DNA of 64,000 nucleotides from Brachynemurus nebulosus (taxonomy: Eukaryota; Arthropoda; Insecta; Neuroptera; Myrmeleontidae): NCBI GenBank assembly GCA_035578155.1, contig JAPWDM010000001.1:168861498-168925497 (forward strand), read 5' to 3'. The position numbers and the translations under genes were made by a program. Positions 47,385 through 58,052 of this stretch are shown here, in pieces. The number at the start of each line of letters is the position of its first letter. Within the stretch, counting starts at the first letter, position 1. A model generated the notes under the pieces. That model saw only the letters and a program-made list of their open reading frames with translations. It did no database searches and was not told where the DNA came from.

Positions 47385-48186
47385 CACGGAGAGAAAAATC
47401 CTATAATTTTTGTAGAGAAAATTTCGGAAAAATTACCATGCTCCCCTATAATCCGTGCGCGATCGACGACCAAAATAAAAAATATGTGCTAGCATGGTAA
47501 AATTTAATGTGGTGCTAACACAACTTTTATCACACTCTTATGCATGTATATTATAGTTTAATTCTTGTTGTCGTACTCTTTCATTTGCGCATCTGACCGC
47601 GACCTTATATTGGTTGCACTGTACCTGTAAAAACATGTATACAAAAATGATTGCCAACAATATAATTTCTAATACATATACTAAAGATAGGTAAATAACA
47701 AAAAGATGAATTAAACGATGACATCATCCTAAGAGAGTGTAAAAGCAACTGACTGCTAGCTGCTTGTGACAGAGTGATAAATCAAGGTGGTTGGTGCGAA
47801 CTGTCTGACAGTTTCTTCCACAGTCCACACCTATGGTTCGCATGTAACCCATGTAACTCGCTGATTGAGGTACATTTCATTACAGCGATCCCAACACAAC
47901 CAACCTTCTTTCTGTTTTTTTTCTTTCTATTATTAGCATGTTAGCATGGTAATTTTTTTAATAAACACAATTAAAAATTATTTTTTTGTCGGTAATGGAA
48001 CTTTTTACTGTGCTGTTTTACAAATTGTACGGAGATAATATTACGATAAGAACATTCCATCCTTTAAATTTTTTATGATTAATTATAATCTTTATATTTT
48101 TACCTTACAGAATTTAATATGTTCGCCTTTTACACATCGATTGTAGTGCTGAGCACAGTAATTTTTATAGGAATTTTCTCTCCGTG
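47385..48186. mobile_element. TA-flanked TIR element, 802 bp
   Basis: TA at 47383-47384 and 48187-48188 flank ends CACGGAGAGAAAAATCCTAT and, inverted, CACGGAGAGAAAATTCCTAT. AGCATGGTAA recurs at both sides of the interior (47492 and 47944). The sequence on either side has the same CTTTAGTAAAATACT style, suggesting insertion into one pre-existing repeat. No transposase. Confidence 0.85.
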
Positions 48187-48188
48187 TA

Positions 48189-50204
48189 CATTAGTTTGGA
48201 AAGTAATTGAAATCGTCAATTTTTCACTCTTTTAGTAAAATACTAAGTACTTCGTTTAGATAATATTTTTTTTTAGAGTTTCTAAATTATACATATTTCA
48301 AAAACATATGATTTGGAAAGCAGAAAAAATTTTTATTTTAATTATAAGACTTTTTGGCATTTACAGTTAGGTAAGTTATAATGAAAATATTTGCAGAAGC
48401 TTGACATACATATTAGTGAATTTCCATTCCGGGAATTCAGCTATTTTTTTATCTTTTCCAAATTTGATCACCTTACAACAGGGCTACATAAAAAGTGTTC
48501 AGAGACTTCTCGAAGACAAATCCAACCTTGAGTTCAGGTGTATTTTATTGTCAAAATAAAACTGGCAAGCAGTTATTTTAATTTTTTGATACAAAAAGAA
48601 ATTACTTGATCTCTTGAATCTGTTTACAGGCACCCCAGGGGTTTCATTGTATATATAATAACTCCTCTCACATAATTTTAATTTACATTTTAATATGCCA
48701 TCGAATTTACATATTACAAAATATTACTTAATATATTCAAATAATATTATCACCCTTTTAAATATTACTATATTAGTATAATATATCCACTGATACCGTA
48801 TACCTGTCTACGTCAAACCTTTTATATTCTATACATGTCATATTCCTATTTAACTAACTATTTAACTAAATCGCGTTAAACTTTCTATCAAAATTTAATC
48901 CCAACTATTTAACACGTTCATCCATCTGTAGATAATACAAAATTAAATAGTGTGGCGGTAGAAATGTGGAGTGAAAAATTAATTTGGTAGGGGGTGGTAG
49001 AAGATAATTAAAATAGAAATAATTTAAAATTAAATTATATTTTCTAAATTAAGCATATTCATCTGAATACATAAATAAATATTATTATAATATACCTATA
49101 TATTCGAATTTATTTTATAAATAATTTCACATTTATAAACATTTTATGTTGGCGTAATAATAATGTTGACAGCAACAAACATACCTAAATAATTTTATCT
49201 GATTTGTTTTTTTTGTGTTCTTATTTTCAATTTTTGCCTTTATGCCCGCTTAGATAGGCTATATATCTGTCTATGACATCACACAGTAGGTACAATTGAG
49301 GACAAAAATATGTGTACATTACTATTAATATGATAAACTATTAGCGAATTAGGTTACATATTTTTCGTGTGATGCACCCACAAATCTAAGTAAGTTCTAT
49401 AAAAAAAGAAACCTCCTTTTTAGAGACCCTAATTTATTTTATGATTTTTTTGGAAAATGTTCTTTTGTATCTCTCAAGGGAGGATGGAACGTTTCTAAGT
49501 TTAAGTCTTTTTCTAAGAGTGCATTCCGCTATATCCATTTTTCTTGTTATAGCCCTTCAGTTTCTTCATTTTTTATTTTTTCTTGGATATTTTTCAAAAT
49601 ACTCTCTGTAAATAATAGTTTCCTATTGAATTTTCGTTGATAACTCATCTTTCAAAAACCCGTTTAAAAATAAATACAAATTTTAATAAAAACGTGCGTA
49701 CTCTTTTCAAATTTTAGAGTGCGTACTCTTATACGAATCTGTTTTTGTCAGTTAAACGTTTACAATTAAAAATTAATTGTATCTTTGAGTTTATAGATGG
49801 AATTCAAATAAAAATATTTTTAGAATCTATAAAGGCAATTATCTTACCTTTTGAATGAACTAAAGACAAAATACACTCTATTAAAAAATGGCAATTTTTA
49901 TGACATTTGTTTGATTTGAGACACCTTAATTGCTTTTACAAAATAACTAAATAAAAATCGGCGCGAATTGAATTATATTTGGTCAACTATAAATAAGTAT
50001 CGTGCTAATCCCTATAAACTATTAAATTCGATATTCACGGTATTCATAGACAAGATAAAAACCTATTTAAATTCTGCGTTCTCTTACATGCCTGCGTACT
50101 CTTACCTACTTTTACCCTACTACGTGTGCGGCTAGTGATATAATTTTAATTGATTGACAGATGCCACTATTAATACTGAAATTACAGACGTTTTCCCATT
50201 TTAT
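48189..50204. other. AT-rich DNA; small family A end at 48414-48448
   Basis: TAGTGAATTTCCATTCCGGG followed by AATTCAGCTA at 48414-48443 looks like an inverted family A right terminus. A TTTTACCCTA at 50110-50119 matches the terminus of family F, but its partner end was not found. Nothing else can be supported. Confidence 0.45.
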
Positions 50205-50560
50205 CAAGATTTCCCCTATATTCCTCACACGATTGAACACTTGAAAAACACAAGTTTCAAAAAACACAAATATGTTCCCCCGAATTACACAGTTTCAAGT
50301 TACACGATTTTCGAGTCAGAGAAAATAAATGGCGGGCTCCGGGAATAAACTGCATTTTTAAAAAAAATCTTCAGAAATAAGTGGTGAGCAAAAAAAAAAC
50401 TTCTTTTTTCTCGAGCCCTCTATCCACAACTACAGGCCCGCTCCTCAAGCTCAGGCCTCGGCGTTGAAACCCCAGCTACCCCATCCTCTCGTCAGACCTG
50501 TTTCGAGTAATTCTTTTAAAAAAGAATAAAACACATAGGTATACTATGTGATATAAAATT
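50205..50560 (+). mobile_element. pogo/Tigger-like family H, partial copy split by a hAT MITE
   Basis: Repeated GAACAC/AAACAC blocks, CCCCCGAATTACAC and the AATTCTTTTAAAAAAGAATA segment match 50836-50960. The copy is interrupted by the family L hAT at 50317-50500, whose duplication TTTCGAGT lies within the family H sequence. The open frame at 50154-50348 is a by-product. Confidence 0.72.
50317..50500 (-). mobile_element. GC-rich hAT-type MITE (family L), copy 2
   Basis: The perfect 8-bp duplication TTTCGAGT lies at 50309-50316 and 50501-50508. The element is 184 bp, ends CAGAGAAAATAAATGG and, inverted, CAGGTCTGACGAGAGG. It has the AAGTGGTGAGCAAAA and CCCCAGCTACCCCATCCTC blocks of 26337-26530. 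Confidence 0.93.
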
Positions 50561-50827
50561 ATTTCCAAATGTCATTTGCTTAATAAAATAGAGAATTGTT
50601 ATGATCAAAGGCAAAATTTTTCAAAATTATAAGGGAATTATAACTTTTATCACAAAATTTGGAAAATTACATATCTATAAATTCTCAATTACATTCCAGT
50701 TTAATTGAAATAAATACATATTACATAGACATTACCTACTTACAAATGTATATGTAAGTATGTAATTCAAATTTTGTTGTGATATTTCTTTGAAATTTCA
50801 TCTTGTTTACTTTTACTCGCTATATTA

Positions 50828-51742
50828 CAGGTAACACCCGAAGAACACGGTACTCAAAGAACACGGGTCTCGAAGAACACGGGTACCTTCCCCCGAATTA
50901 CACCGTTTTAAACGACACGATTTTTAAATAATTCTTTTGAAAAAGAATGAAATACATATATTATATACAGTAAAGATTCTTTTTATAATACACTCTGATC
51001 AGATAGAAATGCAATTATATTGCTATGTGTTTTTAAAGACAAATTCAGAATATACAGATATTGATAACTATGACTTGCTATTTCGATGTATATAGAATAC
51101 AAATGTATATGATAAATGTTTGCAATACATTTTAGTGCAAAATATTTAATAATCAGTTAAAAATGTATACTTTTATAAAAAATAAATGTATTTCGTATTA
51201 AAAATGCATTTCATATTTCAATACATGAAACATCCTGTATACAAATTGTATATTCGTAGTACATGTTTAAATGAATAAAAAATACTTATATTTCTTTCTT
51301 TCTTAAAAAGATTACGAAATATGTTTCTTTCTTTCTCACACGTGTATTATAAAAAGAATCATTACTATATTTGATAGAAAGTTACACCGGTCCTCAGTGT
51401 ACGCGAATATATCCATTCCATATGGATTTGATTTACACGAATAAAGATCGTGTAAATTGAATCTGTCATTTATAAAAGAAAAAATACTGGAAATGAAAAC
51501 TACTAAAAATTTTAAAGAATTTTATAAGGGAAATGATAACGAATATGTAAAAAATTACATACTAAAATTCTTAAAATATCGTTATTTTCGACATCGATAA
51601 TTTTCGATAACGAAAAGTAGGTTTTGACAGTCCCAATATGTTTGTAATACCTACAAATTACTTCCCGTTTTTTGTAGTCTCGAACAGTATACGGTTTCAA
51701 AGAACGCAAAACTAATTAATCGTGCTTTTCGAGGGTTACCTG
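50828..51742 (+). mobile_element. pogo/Tigger-like family H, full-length non-autonomous copy
   Basis: TA at 50826-50827 and 51743-51744 flank ends CAGGTAACACCCGAAGAACA and, inverted, CAGGTAACCCTCGAAAAGCA. The left end has three AAGAACACGG repeats and CCCCCGAATTACACCG. TA duplication with CAG...GAACACGGG ends is the style of pogo/Tigger elements. The interior includes TGTACGCGAATAT and a short palindromic TCGTTATTTTCGACATCG block. No transposase frame. Confidence 0.85.
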
Positions 51743-51744
51743 TA

Positions 51745-52691
51745 CATGAAATTATCTATAACAATGATAACTAAAACTACTACTTTACACAATGTAATGT
51801 TGAATCCGGTGTAGAATATCCTATACCAAACTTATACAACATTATACATAATGTTAGGTATATACATATAATTAGCTTACAACGAAAATTAATTACATAC
51901 AAATTAATTAAATATTCTCTTTATGTGTGCACATTCGGTAGAACGACTACCTTCCATATTTATAAACCAACTCCATCCATATACATAGATACATATAATT
52001 ATGTATGATAGATAAACAAATAGACGAATGACTTTATCTATTTAAATAATGTTAATTATAAAGCTATATTATGTTTACCATACCACAACGCTCGTGGCCG
52101 TATTATAAAACAAACACATGTTTCTACAAAAATTAAATAATAAAAATGCGATTTATGGTAAACAGTTGTAATTAAATGTTTTAAATTATATTGTTGTTTT
52201 ACAGTTACGGCAAACAAAATCGTATCACTATACATATCCAAAGACTTTGGGTCAGTATCTTACATGTGTAAATTACCCTATTGTCAGTCAATCATCCTAA
52301 TGCAAATCATTTCCATTGGGATGAATGCAGCAAGGTTGTTGAATTTTCCGCATTTGTAAAAAAGATTGCGTAATTTTGATATCAAAAATGACAAGTTCAC
52401 ACCGAAATTGCCCTAATTCAAGCAATTACCCCAATTTAGAGGTCACTTGACATCTTGATCAAAGCAAAACTTGTCGCCAGGCTTCTTTCTATGTACCAAG
52501 AAAATTACTTAAGAAAATTCAGTCCTGATAATTTTCGTTCATGAATTTTTTCCGATTTTTCTGAGCGATCTTTCTGATAATGAAGGCCCAAAACAGCACT
52601 TTTTAAAAGATTTTGAAAAAAATAAATAAATAAATAAAATAAAAAATAAAAAAAATTAATAACAAAAAAAATTTGTAGTTAAGTATATACA
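51745..52691. other. AT-rich non-coding DNA, nothing recognised
   Basis: An (AAAT)n-like stretch lies at 52619-52660. No gene supported. Confidence 0.5.
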
Positions 52692-52693
52692 TA

Positions 52694-53233
52694 CAGCTGA
52701 ACTCTTTTTTATGCGGTCTTTTTTGTGCGGTTTTTTTATGCAATTTTTTTTATGCGGTTTGTAAAAAATGGCCACTAAAATGCATAACGTGAATCAAAAT
52801 CACGAGACAATAAGAAACTTAAACAATTACTTTAATAACTTTCTTTGATAAAAATACTTTTAACGGCTTTTAAGCATTTAATCAATACATTGCATAAGAA
52901 CATAAGTTATTACATTGTTTAATTTTGTTACAGATGTATTTTTCAAAATTTTATAATATACAATTGAAATAAAATGTTTCTACCTGTAAATTAATGCTTT
53001 ATCTTATTTATAGAAGCAACTTCTAAGGAAATTTCTAAGTTTTGGACGTTTTGAGTGATGTTTTTTCGATGAAACTTTTTTATGCGGTCCCGACGAACCG
53101 CATTAAAAAATTTTTTTGTACAATCTGGATCGAACTATACCTTTTATAGCTACTTATGATATTTTTGAATATATTTTTTTTGTGCGATTTTTTTTATGCG
53201 GTCCCATCCATCGCACAAAAAAAGGATCAACTG
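52694..53233 (+). mobile_element. pogo/Tc1-mariner-like MITE, copy 2
   Basis: TA at 52692-52693 and 53234-53235 flank ends CAGCTGAACTCTTTTTTATG and, inverted, CAGTTGATCCTTTTTTTGTG. It matches 24031-24540 throughout, with ATGCGGTCC repeated near both ends. Non-coding. Confidence 0.85.
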
Positions 53234-53235
53234 TA

Positions 53236-54034
53236 TATCATTAAATTCGTATTTTAGTAAACTCTCCTTTGAATTTGATATCCTATTCAGTGCTCTTACG
53301 AAAAAAATTTTTCTCACTTTTCAAGTTATCCCCTGAAATTAACCAACAAATTCCAAATTTTACTCCATGTCTATGTATAATCCGGCCACCGCACTCTCTC
53401 GCACTGTGCTAAATTTCAAATTTTCACGTCGGACAGACATCAAAGTGGTTGCAAAGTGTCCCATTTTGCCAATTTCAGTACGAAACCCTAAAAATTATAT
53501 TAATCCCAGCATACGTACGTAACTAGTGTTTCATTGTCGACTTACCTATAAGCATATAAAATAATATTGTAAATACAATAATTGTTATCAAAAACTGTTA
53601 TTTATCCAGTTGAAAATTAGGAAAAATAAATATTTTCCAACTGTTGAGAGAGAGAATTGATAACTGAGCTTTCCTTTATTTTATTAATTTAATTGGAAAA
53701 GGTTTTCATTTCATATTTTACAATAGTATAATGTTTCAGTTATTGATGAATAAACGTTTGTTGAATTCAACAATACCGACCATGTCATTATTAGAATGGA
53801 AAAAGTGAGGAAATGCATAAAAAGTATGAAAATATTGGTATATCTGCACAAAAGAAAAAAGAAATATTTCCATTTTGTAACGAAAATATTACACAGATGG
53901 TTAAATTTATTGATAAAAAATAAACAATTTTTTTCTGTGGTTTTTATAGTACTATCTTCTACATCGAATATTTTGATACAGCAGCGAATATTTTTCTTTT
54001 TTCTTCAATAATACTTCATAACAAAAATCTTCGG
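53236..54034. other. AT-rich non-coding DNA, nothing recognised
   Basis: The open frame at 53796-54011 is Lys/Ile/Phe-rich and shows no domain. Confidence 0.5.
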
Positions 54035-54454
54035 TCTGTTCACGCATCACGTAAAAACTACTGGACGAATTTTAATGAAATTTGGTGTGATGATAACTTA
54101 TTACCTGGGTAAACATCTAAGATACTTTTTATTCCGGGAAAATGTCTCATTCCCACGGGAAAATGGAAAAACTATTTTGAGCATGTACACACATTACGTA
54201 CATAAATTTACATATTTCATACTTTCATAACTATAGTAACAAAATGTAATGTAAATAAATTGAATATTGTAGTTTGGAAATTTTTGTGAATTTGAAATAA
54301 AAAAGAATGTTGCTAATTGTGTACCGAAAAATACAATAAATACACAATTATCAATTTGGAGACAATTTAATGCATTTTGTGTTGCAAGAAACTGCAAATT
54401 GAAAAAGAAACTACTCAACGTTTCGCGTGAACTACGTCACGGGTACGGCTAGTA
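54035..54454 (-). repeat. Repeat family B, inverted copy with one unit
   Basis: In minus orientation it runs from the ACTAGCCGTACCCGTGACG head (54454) to one complete GTGGGAATGAGACATTTTCC-type unit (54060-54195) and the ACGCATCA..GTTTTTAC junction near 54040. The (ACAG)n tail is lost. Confidence 0.78.
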
Positions 54455-54455
54455 T

Positions 54456-55155
54456 CAAATATATGCGCTGAAAACTAACAAGCCATGAAAAACTGAATAA
54501 AAAATCTAATCAAATTTTTCTCTGCGATTTGGGAATCAATTTGAAAATAGTTAATGTTCGCAATGGAAACGGAACTATTTACTTTTCTTTCAAAATAATT
54601 CATTGTTTTGCCTGTCTCCCTCACTAAGGGTACCGTAAATATAATTAATTAAGAGAAAAAATTTAAATCACCAATTTCTACAAATTTTTTTTTTTTTCAA
54701 ATTTAATTATTATTATTATTATTTTTAAATTTAAAATAAAGAGAGAGAAAATTTACAAGTGTACCAAAAACCATTTATTTCTCCTAATTTCTCTACTTCC
54801 GCCTCATCTGCTTAAATTATTATTCCATTTCGTCGTTCTACTGAAATAATGATTCAAAATTAATCGTAAATCAACAAACAGGAACAGAGAAAACAGGCAA
54901 AGAAAAAGAATTTCCAAAAGCTCATTTCCGATACTACCGTATAACATTTTTTTTTTTTTTTTTTTTTTTGTTACAAAAAAACTTTATTAATAATTTTCTT
55001 ATACGACACAAATAAATGAAGGTATAGATATAATGTAATACATAAAATATAGAAGCGATCGATACGGGAGTGTCATTGGTTTTTAATAAAAAATAATATT
55101 ATCTAAATCTCTCATCTTAAATAAATATACGTTTTAGTAGAAGTAATTATCTTTT
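54456..55155. other. AT-rich DNA with a poly-T tract
   Basis: A T-run of about 22 lies at 54949-54970 and an (ATT)n stretch at 54708-54722. No gene supported. Confidence 0.5.
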
Positions 55156-55192
55156 TATGTCCCGAACTAACTTCGTGTTAGTTCGGGACATA
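55156..55192. repeat. Perfect 16-bp-stem hairpin
   Basis: TATGTCCCGAACTAAC and its exact complement are separated by five bases (TTCGT). It stands alone in AT-rich DNA. Confidence 0.95.
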
Positions 55193-55381
55193 TTAAAATC
55201 CTTGAGTGATCGAAAATTTGAGAGAGGTGGTAAATAATTATAGAGTTTTACATTCATATATTGAATAAACACAAGAGGGCTATATTGCTTGTGTATTGTA
55301 TATAATTTATGTATCTGTGAACTCTATTGTTTGGTAAGAAAACGATTAAGAAGCCATCCAGTAGTAAGTAGTGACTTTGTA

Positions 55382-55385
<4 letters not shown>

Positions 55386-55467
<82 letters not shown>
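55386..55467. repeat. (AT)n microsatellite
   Basis: About 82 bp of AT repeat. No flanking transposon end was recognised. Confidence 0.97.
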
Positions 55468-55470
<3 letters not shown>

Positions 55471-55780
55471 TAGCATCACGTCAAGATACTAATTGTTGTG
55501 CTAGATGGCATTAAATGTATTATGAAATTTGGGTATATTAATCTACCATCTGTTTTGCTACATTAATTTGTATGTATTTGTGTGTTAGGTGTGCGTATGT
55601 ATTACGTATATGTATTACGTATATGTGTACGTATGTGTCCGGACTGTTATATTTTAAGAAGTTTTAGTTATGACCACTGAGTGAGGGACATTACTTAGTG
55701 CGTGTCAAACACGCACTTGGCGAATTTTTTATTTCTGCTAAATATCATTATATTATGTATATTATCTATATGTATAATTA
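55468..55780. other. AT-rich non-coding DNA, nothing recognised
   Basis: A simple ATTACGTATATGT-type tandem lies at 55596-55640. Nothing else. Confidence 0.5.
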
Positions 55781-55788
55781 AACCCGAC

Positions 55789-55972
55789 GAGAGGGTGGAG
55801 TAGCTGGGGTTGTAGCCCCGGGGCCCGAGCTTCAAGAGGGGGCCCATGACGGTCAGTAGGGCCCCGGAAAAAAGTAAAAACTTTCTTTTTTCATCTTCAT
55901 TTATTTTTTGGTAGAGACATTTTTAAGAAATGTGCTTTATTGCCGGGGCCGCCATTTCTCTCCACGGCTCTG
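55789..55972 (+). mobile_element. GC-rich hAT-type MITE (family L), copy 3
   Basis: The perfect 8-bp duplication TGTATAAT lies at 55781-55788 and 55973-55980. The body runs ACCCGACGAGAGGGTGGAGT, GTAGCCCCGGGGCCCG, then CGCCATTTCTCTCCACGGCT and CTG. The left terminal CAG appears mutated to TAA. 184 bp. Confidence 0.9.
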
Positions 55973-56221
55973 TGTATAATAATTGAAGTACGTTGAAACA
56001 AAAGTAGATGAATTTGTGTGATTTGTTCGACCAAATTAGGTAGCTACCATTAAATATAAATTAGTAATTATTAGCCAATTAATCAGTCAGGACAGTACTA
56101 ACCAATATTCGAAAATTCGGAAAGAATAGATAAATAATTTTAGATATTAGGTACTTAATAAATTTTAAAAAAAACTAAGGCAGTATTTTAGTCTACAATT
56201 TTGAAAACTTCGGCTTTTAGT

Positions 56222-56345
56222 TTATTTCATTTTCTGAAAGTATAAACCTTTAAAAATGTACTCTTATATGGAAAATGTAGTTTTAAGTTATAGTTATTTT
56301 AATACGTTAGGTTTAGGTATCGAGTATTTTACTGAAAAATTTTAA

Positions 56346-56407
<62 letters not shown>

Positions 56408-56580
56408 TTTTCTCGAAAAAATTTTTCCAAGCTACTATAGTCGATACCGTATCTCGCATTCTATTCATCCAGTCGACTTCAAATTTAATATGTCCTTTCA
56501 GTAGATTTTGTCAATTTCTATCTGCAAAAAAAAATTGTTTAAACTGCCTCCATTTTTAGATTTTTGTAATTTTTTTCACG
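56222..56580. repeat. Dispersed repeat G, copy 2, with (TA)n
   Basis: Aligns with 768-1125. The (TA)n at 56348-56403 replaces the TGCA of the first copy between ATTTTAAATG and CATTTTTCTCGAAA. Confidence 0.75.
56348..56403. repeat. (TA)n microsatellite in repeat G
   Basis: About 56 bp of TA repeat, absent from the other copy. Confidence 0.96.
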
Positions 56581-56968
56581 ATACAGTGTTACTCCAGTTA
56601 ATGGTGAAATTGATTCCGGGCTAGAAGAATTCTATTAAAATTAAAGAATTATTTTTAAATATTTCTCTAATGCTTAAAAAGTGTCGACATTTATCTGAAT
56701 TACAAAGTCGACTAAGTGGTCGGAAAACGACATTTTATATTACACGACCTGTTATTCCAATTATTGGTAGAAATAATTCTGCGCTACAGGAGTTCTTTTT
56801 AGAATACAAAAATTACTTTTAAATGCTTCTAAATATTTATTTGAATTTCAAAATTGACCAAGTGGTCGGAAAACGACATTTCATATTACACAGTATAATG
56901 CTATTTCAATTAATAGCAGAAATGATACCGGACTACAAGAGTTCTATTTAAAATTAAAGAATTACCAC
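56580..56968. repeat. Tandem repeat of about 155 bp, about 2.5 units
   Basis: Units start near 56585, 56740 and 56895. Each carries a ...TTA.TCCAATTA.TGG.(A)GAAAT block, a GGGCTA/GCGCTA/GGACTA block and, where complete, AAGTGGTCGGAAAACGACAT (56713 and 56869). A further partial unit, with that same block, lies at 57837-57965. Non-coding. Confidence 0.8.
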
Positions 56969-56970
56969 AG

Positions 56971-57836
56971 TATAAATAAAATATTATTACCATAGACAGT
57001 ACCGAAACGCACTTTCTGTCCTTTTTTGATATAAGTACTTACAAACAATTATGTTTGTCCTTTTTTATTTATGTGATTGTATGTATTTGTACATGTGAGA
57101 TTGAGGGTTGATAATGGTCATGTTAAATTATATGAACAACTAAAAGCAACTTTCTTCAAAATGAATTGAGCAAATGCGAAATTGATGACAGTATTCAACA
57201 CGAGAATTTAGATCGTCACGACCTATTAGCACCAACCACTGTCGAAATCGAAAATATTAACTGAATTATTATAAAATATTAATAATTATCTATTATTTAA
57301 CGTATTTTTACATAAGCATTCAAATTATAATAATACTTACAAATTTGCATCAAACGGCACTCAGAAAAAACATAAATTGAAATTTTGTTTTGAATAATTT
57401 AAACAAAATTTAGCAGGACAAGAGTTATCACCAGACATTTTAAGCCACCATAATAATTAAATACATATTAGAAATATCTTACAGATCACAAAACACACTA
57501 AAATTTCAAGGAAATATCAAAAATAACTGATGACAAACTTTAAATAAAAAAAAATTAATGACAGATCGTTGTTAAAAATTTTAAAAAAGTCAGTGAAACT
57601 TAGACAAAATTAAATAATTTACATAATTATCAACTGTAAATTTTCGCAAAATAATTTGACCTGTAAATTTATTTTTCTAAATTAAATTTACTTTAGTGAT
57701 GATATTTTCACTATATTAGTATGCATAATGTTATGCATTATTTAGGTACATAACATGAATAACCCTTTGGAATTTTTTAATTCCAAATAACACTCTTACG
57801 TCATCTTGTTTCGTAACTGTTTGTGAAACAAACTAT
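56971..57836. other. AT-rich non-coding DNA, nothing recognised
   Basis: No supportable feature. Confidence 0.5.
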
Positions 57837-57965
57837 TATTTAAACTGTGGAATTACTATTGAACATTTCTCTAACACTTAAAAAAGTGTGGATATTTATC
57901 TGAATTACATGATCGACAAAGTGGTCGGAAAACGATATTTTAAAACAAGATTTAATGTTATTCCT
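57837..57965. repeat. Dispersed unit of the 155-bp repeat
   Basis: ACATTTCTCTAACACTTAAAA, TATTTATCTGAATTACATGA and AAGTGGTCGGAAAACGATAT match 56665-56740. Immediately after it a GC-rich CTACCCCATCTGCCCCACC block appears. Confidence 0.72.
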
Positions 57966-58052
57966 AGTGTGCTGTGGTAATTGGGGTACCCTGTCTTGCC
58001 TCCTACCCCATCTGCCCCACCTTCCCCTACATATGTATGTCAATGGCTTTAA

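Noticed and set aside
50154..50348. Frame preceded by a TTGATTGACAG acceptor-like site, which could be an exon
   Set aside because: Most of it is family H transposon sequence and it runs into a hAT MITE; no donor in a sensible place and no conservation evidence.
53796..54011. Lys/Ile/Phe-rich frame of 71 residues as a small gene
   Set aside because: Composition is what AT-rich DNA gives; no start context, domain or splice structure supports it.
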